A DNA stretch of 64,000 nucleotides, taken from Planctomycetaceae bacterium (GTDB lineage Bacteria; Planctomycetota; Planctomycetia; Planctomycetales; Planctomycetaceae). A program made the position numbers and the translations under genes. The DNA lies in the NCBI GenBank assembly GCA_028284485.1, contig JANQRQ010000055.1:1-64000 (forward strand). The letters are read 5' to 3'. Shown in pieces: positions 1-8,824 of the stretch (within the stretch, counting starts at the first letter, position 1; every line of letters starts with the position of its first letter). The notes under the pieces are model-generated. The model was not told the DNA's origin, searched no databases, and saw nothing but the letters and a program-made list of their open reading frames with translations.

Positions 1-570
1 GCCCGTATGCACCATCTCGATCGCCTTTTGAAAGTTGGGCACACTGCGGCGCTGCGTCCCCGCTTGGAAGATTCGCTGCTCGCTATGCATGGTGTCTGCC
101 AGTTGCTGACACAACTCGAGCGTGATTCCGCACGGTTTTTCGCTGTAGACATCTTTGCCCGCCTTGGCCGCGATGATCGAAGCATCGGCATGCCAACGGT
201 CGCCCGTGGCGACCAGGACGGCATCGATGTCGTCACGATCGAGCAACTCGCGAAAGTCGCGATACAAAGCACAATCGCTGTTGCCGTAGTGCCCATCGAC
301 CAGTTCTTTTCCGATCTGTCGCCGCGATTGCTGGACGTCGGCAATCGCCACGCAGCGAATGTCCGTAAACTTCAGCATCGAGGTCAAATCGTAGCGGCAC
401 CGCGGGCCGATACCGATGACTCCCAAATTGATGGTTTCGCTCGGTGCGGTGCTCCCCTCGAGACCAAGAGCATGTGCGGGTACGACAGTGGCCGCCAACG
501 AAGCCGCAGCAGATGCCTTCGCGGTATTCCATAGAAAATCTCGCCGAGTCGTTTTAGCGGGACCGTTCAT
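1..570 (-). CDS. Gfo/Idh/MocA family oxidoreductase, Tat-exported (3' part missing)
   Basis: The gene runs off the left edge, leaving 190 N-terminal residues. The start ATG (complement of 568-570) is followed by a twin-arginine leader (TTRRDFLWNTAKAS, residues 7-20, then an Ala-rich stretch ending PAHA), so the protein is probably exported folded with its cofactor. A Rossmann nucleotide-binding motif GVIGIGPR lies at residues 50-57 and the family-typical EKP at 144-146. Members use NAD(P) to oxidise or reduce sugars and related polyols; the substrate cannot be told from this part. Tat-exported members of this family are very common in planctomycetes. The sulfatase at 649-2073 lies upstream in the same orientation, with 78 bp between them. 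Confidence 0.9.
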   Translation of the reverse strand, partial: MNGPAKTTRRDFLWNTAKASAAASLAATVVPAHALGLEGSTAPSETINLGVIGIGPRCRYDLTSMLKFTDIRCVAIADVQQSRRQIGKELVDGHYGNSDCALYRDFRELLDRDDIDAVLVATGDRWHADASIIAAKAGKDVYSEKPCGITLELCQQLADTMHSEQRIFQAGTQRRSVPNFQKAIEMVHTG

Positions 571-648
571 CGCATCGTTCTCCCGAGTTAAGAATTATTA
601 GTCAGGTTGTATCGCCATCTTTTCGGCGCTGTTATTTTCATTTAGAAA

Positions 649-2073
649 TTACTGATCCGCCAGCCATCCTCCTGGCTGCGGGGTCGCCGTCGCCTGCGTA
701 TCAGCATACCAGCTTTTGAGCTGTGCGAGCATTAAGGCCGCCCGTTCTGGACGTTGTTCGGCGACATCATGCTCTTCCTGCGGGTCGATCGCCAGGTGAT
801 ACAGCTCGACTTTTTCGTTTTCAAATGTCCCCGGTTTTGCCTTCGGATGTTGGACGACCAGCTTCCATTCACCGTCGCGCATCGCCTCAGAGCGGGCACC
901 GCCGTTACTTAATGACGCCCAATACAAGGGCCGCGACGGAAGTGATTCGTCGCGCAAAACGACCGGAGAGAAATCAACACCGTCGAGCGGTCGGTCCGGT
1001 GACGCCACACCGGCCAACGCCAATAACGTTGGCATGACATCGATGCTGATTAATGGCTCTTCAGACACGGCGCCTGCGGAAATTGTCCCCGGCCACCAGG
1101 CAATCGCCGGCTCTTTGTGGCCCCCTTCGTAAACCGAACCTTTCCCACCGCGCAGATTCGGGCTGCCGCTGGGAAAATCGCCTGACGGACCGTTATCCGA
1201 AAAGAACAGCACAAATGTCTTCTTATCGATTCCCAAATCCACCAGAGTGCGGCGCAGTGCGCCGATTCCTTCGTCAATCGGCAACGTCATGCCTTTATAT
1301 TTCGCGATCCGTTCTTCCGGAGGATGATCCTGCCAACGCCAGCGATTCCAGCCTTCTTCGGTCCGGCGAACCGGGTCACCCGGAACTTGCACCGGGTTGT
1401 GAATCGACTCGTGGGCAATGTACAAACAGAACGGCTTGTCGCCACCGGCGTGCCGACGCACAAAATCGAGCGAGTAACGATTGATCAGGTGCGTTGTGTA
1501 GCCCTCTTCCCGCGTTTCGGTGCGCGCGTGCCACCAGTCATGCTCGTTGTGATCGCCGACGTGGCTGACGAAATCGATGTTCCCGCTGTGGTAACCAATG
1601 AACTCGTCGAAGCCATGATTCTGCGGATGGTAGTCGTCCGAGTTGTGGACATATCCTTGATGCCATTTGCCGACAATACCGGTCGAGTAACCTGCGTCGC
1701 GCAACACTTCGGCGAATGTTGTTTCGACAAGCTGCAAACCCTTGCGATGTTCCGGATGATCGCCGCGCGGATGAATGACCGCCTCGATTCCCGCCCGCTG
1801 TTGATAGCGCCCAGTCAGCAGCCCGGCTCGCGTCGGAGAGCAAACCGTTCCCGAGGAATGAAAGTCGGTCAGCCGCATCCCCTCGGTCCCTAAGCGATCG
1901 ATTTCGGGTGTTTGAAAATAGGGATTGCCGAAGCAGCTCAGCCCGGCGTACCCCATGTCGTCGACCATGATGACGATTAAATTCGGCCGCTCATCAGCGG
2001 TCGCAGTTGTGGTCCAAGTCAGCGAACAGCTAATCAGAAACGCCGCCCCAACTGGGAAACCTCTTTTCATCAT
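649..2073 (-). CDS. Sulfatase (alkaline-phosphatase superfamily), exported
   Basis: 474 residues. A hydrophobic signal peptide covers residues 1-26. The N-terminal metal site is seen as MVDDMG (D38, D39) and the formylglycine signature as CSPTR at residues 78-82, where Cys78 would be converted to formylglycine; GKWHQG follows further on. This is the S1 sulfatase family, which hydrolyses sulfate esters from carbohydrates or similar substrates in the periplasm. Two adjacent Met codons start the gene. It is one of six sulfatases in the window, all with Cys at the modified position. Specificity cannot be read from sequence. Confidence 0.93.
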   Translation of the reverse strand: MMKRGFPVGAAFLISCSLTWTTTATADERPNLIVIMVDDMGYAGLSCFGNPYFQTPEIDRLGTEGMRLTDFHSSGTVCSPTRAGLLTGRYQQRAGIEAVIHPRGDHPEHRKGLQLVETTFAEVLRDAGYSTGIVGKWHQGYVHNSDDYHPQNHGFDEFIGYHSGNIDFVSHVGDHNEHDWWHARTETREEGYTTHLINRYSLDFVRRHAGGDKPFCLYIAHESIHNPVQVPGDPVRRTEEGWNRWRWQDHPPEERIAKYKGMTLPIDEGIGALRRTLVDLGIDKKTFVLFFSDNGPSGDFPSGSPNLRGGKGSVYEGGHKEPAIAWWPGTISAGAVSEEPLISIDVMPTLLALAGVASPDRPLDGVDFSPVVLRDESLPSRPLYWASLSNGGARSEAMRDGEWKLVVQHPKAKPGTFENEKVELYHLAIDPQEEHDVAEQRPERAALMLAQLKSWYADTQATATPQPGGWLADQ

Positions 2074-2305
2074 GTGATCCTATGAAGCAGTTTTGAATAG
2101 ATCAGTTGCTGCGTCAGCACGCGAGAATCCCATTCTGACCGTTACTCGCCGGCGCCGCCACTGTTTTGTCAGAACAGGCGCTGGTCGGGTATTATCCGTG
2201 ATGAGATGATTCGGTGTCAGAAATCATTCCACCAACGAAAAACTTCCTATTCGTGTGATCCGTGAAAATGCTAACAGCAGTCGAACATCGACGGCAGGTG
2301 CCCTG

Positions 2306-2746
2306 ATGAACAAACATGATGAACTCGCAAGCGCCATGGAAAAAGGAGATACCGTTCGTGTGGACCAATTGCTTGCGGCCCACCCGGATTTGGTCAATTC
2401 TCCCGAGTGGACACCGCCTCCGTTGCATTGCGCTGTTTTATGGGACCAACCTAGCGTCGCCGAAATCCTGTTACAGCGTGGGGCCAACATTGAAATTCGC
2501 GATCCCGATCGAAACACCACGCCACTGCGATACGCCATTCTTTACTGCAAACCGGAATTGGTTCGGCATTTGATCTCCGGTGGTGCCAATGCCGGCGCCA
2601 TCGAGGAGGGCGGGCTGACCGCTTTCGAATTAGCGAGTGAAGCGGCTGCCGGTGCTTACGAAAAGTACGACGACCTGCCGCGCCGAGACGAGTACAGCAA
2701 GATCGTCGAACTCTTAACAGAACTGGGACTCGACGAGCCGAGGTGA
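2306..2746 (+). CDS. Ankyrin-repeat protein
   Basis: 146 residues from the ATG at 2306; the open frame extends upstream to 2255, but that stretch has no helix-forming repeat character. Three to four ankyrin units are visible: a degenerate one (AMEKGDTVRVDQLLAAHPD), then TPPPLHCAVLWDQPSVAEILL..GANIEIRD, TPLRYAILYCKPELVRHLISGGAN, and a C-terminal LTAFELASEA..VELLTELG. No signal peptide or membrane segment, so it is probably a cytoplasmic protein-protein interaction module. No partner is evident from the neighbourhood. Confidence 0.8.
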   Translation: MNKHDELASAMEKGDTVRVDQLLAAHPDLVNSPEWTPPPLHCAVLWDQPSVAEILLQRGANIEIRDPDRNTTPLRYAILYCKPELVRHLISGGANAGAIEEGGLTAFELASEAAAGAYEKYDDLPRRDEYSKIVELLTELGLDEPR

Positions 2747-2768
2747 CGATCGCGCCGATCCTCGACCT

Positions 2769-2866
2769 CACTGGGGCGAAGGGAGACCCATCATTAGTTG
2801 ATGGGCGAGCCAAGCTCTCCAAAAGAGACCAATGCTGCGTCTCTTCGCGCCACCAACCACCCAGCG
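2769..2866. repeat. Single unit of the GGGTGGCTGG/GCCCCAGT palindromic repeat
   Basis: Starts CACTGGGGC and ends GCGCCACCAACCACCC, the two ends that delimit the other copies of this family (3628, 4523, 5865, 16468, 18243). The middle contains a strong hairpin, CCCATCA-TTAGT-TGATGGG, around 2788-2805. It lies between two unrelated genes. Confidence 0.55.
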
Positions 2867-3008
2867 CGTCGACATCAAATCGACGCATCTAATCGATTTA
2901 CGACACAAGATCACCGGTGAGTCAAATGATTCGATACAGTTTGACATTCTCCAAAGGCCGGGTAGTCTGAGGAAACTCGACTAACACTATTGTTCTGCGG
3001 TTGATCAG

Positions 3009-3581
3009 ATGGGAATAGTGAAAGTGGACTTCGATTTTCGAATTCAAACCTTTGTAATACTCGCCGTCATCACCCTATGTACTGGTTGCGGTAAATCTCC
3101 GACAAACGTGCCTGCCTCAAATTCAGCCCCTGGCCTTTTAGATGCCCCTGACCTGATATATGAGGATCCCGCCCGTAAAGAAGTGGAGGAAATATTTGAA
3201 TCATTTGAATCCTACACCGGTGCCGAATACCGAAATCTCCCAAGACGTGACAGGTACTTAATTGATGTCGTTTGGTTTGAAACGGACGTCACTCAAGGCG
3301 GTCTGGACCTGTATTTTTACAATCCGGCCGGAGATCACGCTCTTGATTGTCTCGAAGCCCTCACAGCGATTGGTGCACACGAATCCGCATCATTGCTAAG
3401 AGAAGCGTGTAACCTATTTCCGGAAGGGCGCCCCAGTCCTGACCGCGACCAGCGTCGACTGCAGCTTAATGAGATAACGGGCGGTTATGACATGATCGAT
3501 GATTACATCGACGGTTCAATCGAGCAAGAGTTATTTCGGCTTTTACTTGAGTACTACGAGCATACTGACTCAATCGAATAA
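3009..3581 (+). CDS. Lipoprotein with DUF4375 (DMP19-like) domain
   Basis: 190 residues. The N-terminus has a hydrophobic stretch ending in a lipobox-like LCTGC (Cys27), suggesting a lipidated protein. Residues about 85-150 read WFETDVTQGGLDLYFYNPAG, then LEALTAIGA and a LFPEGRPSPDRDQRR stretch, the pattern I recognise from DUF4375/DMP19-like proteins: a W/F-containing segment, NGG or QGG, FYN.SGD, ALxxIGA, and FP.G.P..DR. The family has no established enzymatic role. It stands alone between two copies of the palindromic repeat. Confidence 0.75.
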   Translation: MGIVKVDFDFRIQTFVILAVITLCTGCGKSPTNVPASNSAPGLLDAPDLIYEDPARKEVEEIFESFESYTGAEYRNLPRRDRYLIDVVWFETDVTQGGLDLYFYNPAGDHALDCLEALTAIGAHESASLLREACNLFPEGRPSPDRDQRRLQLNEITGGYDMIDDYIDGSIEQELFRLLLEYYEHTDSIE

Positions 3582-3627
3582 CAATCTGCCCGAGAATAGA
3601 TCGACCGCGTCACAATTGTGACAGCGA

Positions 3628-3880
3628 GTGGCTGGCGGCAGTATCTGAATAACAGATTTCATTTGCGAATCTACGAGCGCTTGATACTCAATCGCCAAAC
3701 GACTTACACAGCCCCAGTAGAATTGTGCGCGAGCGGCGTCGGCGCACTACTGCCACGGCGTGAATCGAAATACGATCGAAATGACTGGGGCTATGAATGC
3801 TTCGAGACTATTGAGCGGAATCTACTCGCACTTGGGCTGATTCCAGTGCTGCGCCCTAACGCGCCACCAGCCACCCAGCG
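3628..3880. repeat. Inverted doublet of the palindromic repeat (REPIN-like)
   Basis: Two units in opposite orientation: 3628-3718 begins GTGGCTGGCGGC and ends ACACAGCCCCAGT; 3783-3880 begins GACTGGGGCTATG and ends GCGCCACCAGCCACCC. The whole segment is an imperfect palindrome with a gap of about 65 bp. It fills most of the 355-bp gap between the DUF4375 lipoprotein and the next gene; I see no coding potential here. Confidence 0.65.
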
Positions 3881-3936
3881 TATACCGGCTTGGCCACGTT
3901 GCTGCGCGACGTGGCCATGGCACTCGGAGCAAGCAC

Positions 3937-4317
3937 CTAAAAGTAAACGATGCCCCAACCAACGATGACGACTGCGAAAGCAAACTTGAGCGTGCCACGG
4001 GCAATCCAATACCAGATCGGTTTCGAACAAAGCCATTGTACCTTCGATTCAAAGAAGGCCGGGTAACCTAACATCAACATCCCCGAGGCGATCTCGATGA
4101 TCCCAAAGGCAAACAAGATTCTATGATGGACGTCTGACTGGTTGCCAAGCAGGAGAGCCGCAATGCCGACTGCCATCATCGCCAAACCAAAAGGCCGCAG
4201 TTTCGCATTCATGGCGAGCCGTTTCGCCAGTTCTCGATGTCGCGCGGGCATCACGATTGAGGGCACATAAAGTGCAGCCACCAAGAGGCCTAAGCCAATC
4301 ACAAACCATTGATCCAT
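3937..4317 (-). CDS. Small integral membrane protein, function unknown
   Basis: 126 residues from the ATG at 4317, which has a good ribosome binding site (AAGGAG, 8 bases upstream); an in-frame upstream ATG at 4353 lacks one. Four hydrophobic segments are visible: residues about 3-22, 44-62, 68-85 and 105-125, so most of the protein lies in the membrane. I do not recognise the family; the size and topology resemble DoxX-like or other small uncharacterised membrane proteins. An 18-bp perfect palindrome lies 87 bp upstream. Confidence 0.7.
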   Translation of the reverse strand: MDQWFVIGLGLLVAALYVPSIVMPARHRELAKRLAMNAKLRPFGLAMMAVGIAALLLGNQSDVHHRILFAFGIIEIASGMLMLGYPAFFESKVQWLCSKPIWYWIARGTLKFAFAVVIVGWGIVYF

Positions 4318-4403
4318 GATGCGCTCCTTGATCAAGTGCAGCACTATTCTCACGTCACCGGTGCGCCAAACCGATTACAGCCGCGACAGCAAGTATTGAT
4401 ATA

Positions 4404-4421
4404 TCAAAATATATATTTTGA
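4404..4421. promoter_or_regulatory. 18-bp AT-rich perfect palindrome upstream of membrane protein gene
   Basis: TCAAAATATATATTTTGA is identical to its reverse complement and sits in an AT-rich island within otherwise GC-rich DNA, 87 bp upstream of the start at 4317. It could be a regulator-binding site or simply promoter-associated AT-rich DNA. Confidence 0.3.
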
Positions 4422-4522
4422 ATCGTCAAACTTCTAGTCCGAACATGAGAATTCCTGCAGAAAAGCGAAAAATAAGCGGAGAAACAATGAGATCCCCGGG
4501 CCGCCGGAATTGATCAACCACC

Positions 4523-4758
4523 GGGGTGGCTGGCGGCGCTATACGAGGTCTTCACTCACTCTCTGGTGCGATCGAGTGGACTGCACACAACAAACCAAAC
4601 ACGTACACAGCCCCAGCAGATGTAACTTCGCAATTGCAATGCGTTGGGTGCTATGGACGCACCGTTTCAGCAACATGGTCGAGTGCCTCATGCCCACCAT
4701 CGATTGGGGCTATGACTGCCGCATACATGCGAGAGACGTATAGCGCCCCAACCAGCCG
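4523..4758. repeat. Inverted doublet of the palindromic repeat (REPIN-like)
   Basis: Left unit 4523-4619 begins GGGGTGGCTGGCGGCGCTAT and ends ACACAGCCCCAG; right unit 4702-4758 begins GATTGGGGCTATG and ends CGCCCCAACCAGCC. The terminal 15-20 bases of the two halves are inverted copies of one another. The rest of the 460-bp gap between 4318 and 4779 shows no gene. Confidence 0.65.
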
Positions 4759-4779
4759 ATCTTTAACACACACAAACAA

Positions 4780-5643
4780 TCACCGCCCCGCGAGGTCTTC
4801 CAACGCTTCGCGTGCGTACCGATTCAATCGAAAGTTGCCGTCCAGAATCTTCTCACTGTATTTCACGAGCGCTGCCTGGCGTTCCTTGTTATCGCCGGCC
4901 CATTTCTTCAGTTGTGCTTTCACTTCAGCAACCCGACGTTCGTTGAGCCCTTCGCCCACAATCATCCGAATCATGATCCGCCCCAACTCTTCATTGGGGG
5001 CCAGTTTCACGATTGGGTTGTTTGCCAGGTTGCGGTTACGGCGTCGATCACGTTCAGCCCGTAATTCTTCACGGATCTTGTCGATCGACGGGACTTCTTT
5101 CTGACCGAGCGCTTTCGCCAAAGCTTCCAGAATCTTCGGTGCGTCTGTGTTGTTGGGTGCCAGCAAAGCAAAGTTATTGACCACCTTGTTGTCTTTGGCG
5201 ACTAACACGGTCATGTTCACTGTCCGATTGAGTCCGTAGCGGCCGGGACCTTCCGGTCCGTCCAGCGACAGGCTGAGCGACGCATGATTAAAGAATGACC
5301 GTTCTGCCCAACGCTTCAATTGTGTTTCGGTCGCCGCCCGGTCTTCCGCCAGCAGCACGTAATAGCTGTCGAGGTTTTTCTGCTTGCCGGCGTACCAATC
5401 GAGTGAAATCATCAGTCCAAGTGCCGGTTCGTTCACTTTGTGCAGAAATACGATGAACGTCGCGTCCTTTTCTGTGTCGGAGCTGGCGATGACTTCTTCA
5501 ACTTCGTCGGGGCTTTTGACCGTGAGAATTTTGAACGCGCTAAGTTCTTCGCCCAGTTGCGGACCGGAGAATTGTTTCTCTTGCGCACTGAGGGGATTAG
5601 AAATGCATGCCGCGAGTATTAACGTCATTGAAAAGTGCCGCAT
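4780..5643 (-). CDS. Secreted protein of unknown function, possible thioredoxin-like fold
   Basis: 287 residues with a cleavable signal peptide (residues 1-20, ending LSAQ). A strong ribosome binding site, AGGAGGAG, precedes the start. The central part (VIVFLH-like strand, helix, YYVLLAED strand, later NMTVLVAKDNKVVNNFAL) looks like a thioredoxin-type alternation but has no CxxC pair, so no redox role is supported. The C-terminal third is rich in Arg, Lys and Glu and helical. I do not recognise the family. Confidence 0.75.
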   Translation of the reverse strand: MRHFSMTLILAACISNPLSAQEKQFSGPQLGEELSAFKILTVKSPDEVEEVIASSDTEKDATFIVFLHKVNEPALGLMISLDWYAGKQKNLDSYYVLLAEDRAATETQLKRWAERSFFNHASLSLSLDGPEGPGRYGLNRTVNMTVLVAKDNKVVNNFALLAPNNTDAPKILEALAKALGQKEVPSIDKIREELRAERDRRRNRNLANNPIVKLAPNEELGRIMIRMIVGEGLNERRVAEVKAQLKKWAGDNKERQAALVKYSEKILDGNFRLNRYAREALEDLAGR

Positions 5644-5864
5644 GGATATCTCCTCCTTTGTGAGCCATTCTGTTCGCGTCCCACGATCCTTGCAGAACGA
5701 TTCCGACTGGCGCCTCAGTCATGCGACGCCCCCTCGCCAAGTTTACCGTTGCCTCAACAGATGTGCACGGATTTTCGATGACACCGCACTTGACGGAAGT
5801 CTCTGACAGGTGCCATGACGACACCTCGTCAGCAGCGTGGCCATGTACCATACGACGAAATACA

Positions 5865-6084
5865 GGGTGGCTGGCGGCGCTATGGTGCACCGTACGGTGA
5901 TCACCTGTGGCACGGCAAAAACCGCTGTGCCTTGAGCTGCAAACACAGCCCCAGTTGCTCTAACCATCCATCGGTCCGCGTCGTGTCAGCAGCGTCGCTT
6001 TGACGGTCCAGAATAAATTCGACTGGGGCCATGCACACAGAATACATGAGCCACGCCTCATAGCGCCCCAGCCACCCGCCGTAT
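5865..6084. repeat. Inverted doublet of the palindromic repeat (REPIN-like), followed by an ACAGACATTCCTGTCTGT hairpin
   Basis: Left unit 5865-5957 begins GGGTGGCTGGCGGCGCTAT and ends ACACAGCCCCAGT; right unit 6019-6084 begins GACTGGGGCCATG and ends AGCGCCCCAGCCACCC. Immediately downstream at about 6095-6112 is ACAGACATTCCTGTCTGT, a short hairpin that follows the repeat in the same order at 16540. The remainder of the gap from 5644 to 6246 holds no gene. Confidence 0.65.
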
Positions 6085-6246
6085 GATTTAGTGGCACAGA
6101 CATTCCTGTCTGTGAAGCCTCGTTGATATTACTCACATTCGCCGGCGACCGGCCTGCAGAATTGCCAACTACTACCATTGGTTGACCAACAAGCAGTTCG
6201 GCACAGCAGGAGCTTCGCCTCCCGAAGATCAGCCGCGCCGCTGAAA

Positions 6247-6606
6247 TCACTCCTCGCCGTAGCAGCGGTACTCGCCGGTCTTCGGCGCACGTTCAACATA
6301 CATCCGGCCACATTCGGGACACCGAAACACCAATCGCGTCCACGAGTCCTGCCGCGAAAGAATGTCTTCGATCACGTCGGCTTCATCCTTGGCATCGAAT
6401 CGCGATTGTGGAACCGATTCACCGTAGAAATCCGTCAGCCATTCCCGGCGACGTCCCTGCTGCGCAGCCTGTAGAAAACTTCGCACCGCCGCTTCGCGAT
6501 CGGCAATCGACAAATCGACATCGGAATCCATAATCAGGTATCCCGCGTTGCGGCTGGGCGCGACTATTTCGATACCGTGACCACACCGGCATGGGAACGT
6601 TCGCAT
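6247..6606 (-). CDS. Small zinc-ribbon protein
   Basis: 119 residues from the ATG at 6606; the open frame continues upstream to 6888 but overlaps the preceding gene and lacks protein-like composition there. One CxC pair lies near the N-terminus (FPCRCGHG) and CPEC near the C-terminus (FRCPECGRMYVE), giving a likely four-ligand zinc-binding scaffold; a final Cys follows in YRCYGEE. The middle is acidic and helical. It lies 71 bp downstream of the gene at 6678-7187 in the same direction and may be co-transcribed. Family not recognised. Confidence 0.7.
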   Translation of the reverse strand: MRTFPCRCGHGIEIVAPSRNAGYLIMDSDVDLSIADREAAVRSFLQAAQQGRRREWLTDFYGESVPQSRFDAKDEADVIEDILSRQDSWTRLVFRCPECGRMYVERAPKTGEYRCYGEE

Positions 6607-6677
6607 GGCAATAGGGCCTTGATCAGATTGGTCGTTCGGGCCACGAGTGCTAACGTGTGATGCGCGACGATCGCTTT

Positions 6678-7187
6678 TCAGGAAATACGCCCCTCTTTGA
6701 GTCGTTTGTTGTAGGCCGGCCAGCCATAGCGGCCCTCGTGTTCTTCCACGTACAGACAGCAATCGTCCGCCACCGGCAGCTTTGAAAACAGCCGCTTCAC
6801 GCGGGCCTGTTTCAATACTTCCGTCAGCATTTCGCCGAATAATTTGGCGAAGAACTCGTCGTCGAGCGGTCCTTTCGACATTTTCCAATTATCGTCGTAG
6901 TGCGTAATGGAGATTTCATCGACGTCATCCAGACACCAATCGGGAGCTTCGACCCAGTTTTCGTCGATGTAACTTTGCCAGTCGCCGTCCGGTGTGGCAT
7001 TAGGGCGGGTATCGAAAACCAAGGCATACCATCCCGCTTGTTCGAACGAAAACCCCAGCGTAATCAGCACGATATCATCTGCCGGATCTCCCGGACCGGC
7101 ATTTTCATTCGCAGAGTATTCGCCGATGCGCTGCTTCACATAGCCGAGCACCCTCTTGAATTCCTGCTTGAGGTTCAATTTTCGCAT
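6678..7187 (-). CDS. Hypothetical protein, cytoplasmic
   Basis: 169 residues without signal peptide or membrane segment. The N-terminal part is a helix (FKRVLGYVKQRIGEYS), followed by strands (DDIVLITLGFSFEQAGWYALVFDT), an acidic middle with several Trp residues (VEAPDWCLDDVDEI), and a C-terminal helical region (AKLFGEMLTEVLKQARVKRLFSKLP). The composition resembles SMI1/KNR4-like or immunity-type small proteins, but no diagnostic motif supports that. It may be transcribed with the zinc-ribbon gene that follows. Confidence 0.7.
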   Translation of the reverse strand: MRKLNLKQEFKRVLGYVKQRIGEYSANENAGPGDPADDIVLITLGFSFEQAGWYALVFDTRPNATPDGDWQSYIDENWVEAPDWCLDDVDEISITHYDDNWKMSKGPLDDEFFAKLFGEMLTEVLKQARVKRLFSKLPVADDCCLYVEEHEGRYGWPAYNKRLKEGRIS

Positions 7188-7279
7188 ACCGGCGTTTGCA
7201 AGAATCTATCGTGACAAATCTCGTAAAACCGCGCAATTTCGCGCCAAATGATGTGATGCCCGGCCGGTTTTATTGCCGA

Positions 7280-8824
7280 CTACTCGGCATGTAGAACGCC
7301 CAGAACGTCGTCGAATGCCTTAACGACTTGCTCCTGAAATTGTTTCGTCGACAGCGGGCATCTGGTTGTTTTCGTTTTCAGGCTGCCGGCATCGATCGAT
7401 TCGATTTGTGCCTCGGCTAGAAGGCCAATGAGCGCTACCGTCAATTCATCAACGGTGCAGTTGCGCATGTAGATACTTTCGAACTGCTTGCGATGTTTTT
7501 TGTCCTTGGTCGATCGGAATTGCATTTCGAGGTGATATCGCGACTGCAGCTTGAGGGCGACCGTTTTCTTTCGTGGGTGTTGGCCACGCAGGTCGATCGA
7601 AACTTCATCGGAATCCAAAATCGCTTTGGACAGTTTACGCATCGAGCCGAGTTTCGAGCGGTCGATGTAGTTCTTGAGGCCCGTCATTTTGTCGGCTTGA
7701 GCCTGGTTGGCAAAAATCTGGGGATAACTGTTCGATGTGAACTCGCAGTTGCGAATCTTCGAGTTGCGCAAATCGAACACCGACCCGCTACATTTGTGAA
7801 ACACGCAATCGACCAGTTCGCAGCGGTCGAATACCAGATTCGAATTCTTCAGATTTTCGAAACGAACTTGCTTAAACTTCGTCTTCGTAAACAGTCCGTT
7901 TTGAATCGTCCCTTTGCCGAATTGCACGTCGTCGAAGGTCGCGCCATTCGAGGTCGCGTCATCCAAATTGACGTCGCCGAAACGACACTTCTGAATTTTT
8001 GATTTTGTAAATTCCCCGTGATGCCCTTCTCCGAATTGTCGGGCCGTACATCCGACGATTTCACTGTTGTTGGCTTTGTAGATAACCAATCGGTCCAGCT
8101 TGGCATTGCGGATGGGAGATTTGTTGAGCCGCCCGACGCCCATGCGTTTCCCGGTGACATTTTTGAACGAACAGCGCAAGGCGCTCGTGAGAAATGCGTT
8201 GTTGAAAACAGCACCGTCGAAGCAGCAATCGGCGACTTCGTCGTCGTAGTCGCCGGCGGAAAAGTCGGTCAAAGTCGCCTTGGCGAAGTCACAACGCCGA
8301 ATGCTGATCAGTTCCAGCCACAGCGCATCTTTCGTGGGAAAGCCAAAATATGTCTTCGAAAAGTCTTCGCCATCGAGGATTAAGTCCTGCCAATGGAACA
8401 AGCGAAAATCGATGATCTTGCGAAACTCTTTTAGCAGTTTAGGATCCCGGAAATATGCGGCGAATTCGTTTGGCACAGTTGGTAACAACTCGCGCAGATC
8501 ATCGACGTGAACGATGACGATTTCGGCACCGGCGGCGTTTAGTTTTTCGGCTTTTTTTTGCAATGCCGACTTGGCCCCATCGCCGTAGATCAAGATGTCG
8601 GTTTTGTCGTCGACCGTCTTGACGTTGTTCGCCCCCAAGTGACGCAGAAACCCGTTTAGCAGTTTGACTGCGGCCGGCGATTCAAATTTGCCGGCCATCG
8701 CGACTCGTTTCCCAGCCAGCAACCGGGTCGGACGTGTCACTTCGACCACCGGCTTCGAGGACGGTTTGCGGGGTCTCTTTTTGGGTGCCCGTTTCTTGAC
8801 AGCCGCCGGTCGTTTCTTAGCCAT
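7280..8824 (-). CDS. BRCT domain / pentapeptide-repeat (beta-helix) fusion protein
   Basis: 514 residues in three parts. Residues 1-30 are a Lys/Arg/Pro-rich tail. Residues about 35-115 look like a BRCT domain: LLAGKRVAMAGKF, then TDILIYGDGAKSALQKKAEKL and IVIVHVDDLREL, matching the BRCT pattern of strand, helix, strand, conserved Gly and final W/L position; BRCT domains of bacterial DNA ligase type bind DNA or phosphopeptides. From about 165 to 365 there are loose pentapeptide-like units (CDFAKATLTDFSAGD, CCFDGAVFNNAFL, RFENLKNSNLVFDRCELVDCVF) expected to form a right-handed beta-helix. The C-terminal 140 residues are of unknown fold. No signal peptide. Function unknown. Confidence 0.8.
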   Translation of the reverse strand: MAKKRPAAVKKRAPKKRPRKPSSKPVVEVTRPTRLLAGKRVAMAGKFESPAAVKLLNGFLRHLGANNVKTVDDKTDILIYGDGAKSALQKKAEKLNAAGAEIVIVHVDDLRELLPTVPNEFAAYFRDPKLLKEFRKIIDFRLFHWQDLILDGEDFSKTYFGFPTKDALWLELISIRRCDFAKATLTDFSAGDYDDEVADCCFDGAVFNNAFLTSALRCSFKNVTGKRMGVGRLNKSPIRNAKLDRLVIYKANNSEIVGCTARQFGEGHHGEFTKSKIQKCRFGDVNLDDATSNGATFDDVQFGKGTIQNGLFTKTKFKQVRFENLKNSNLVFDRCELVDCVFHKCSGSVFDLRNSKIRNCEFTSNSYPQIFANQAQADKMTGLKNYIDRSKLGSMRKLSKAILDSDEVSIDLRGQHPRKKTVALKLQSRYHLEMQFRSTKDKKHRKQFESIYMRNCTVDELTVALIGLLAEAQIESIDAGSLKTKTTRCPLSTKQFQEQVVKAFDDVLGVLHAE

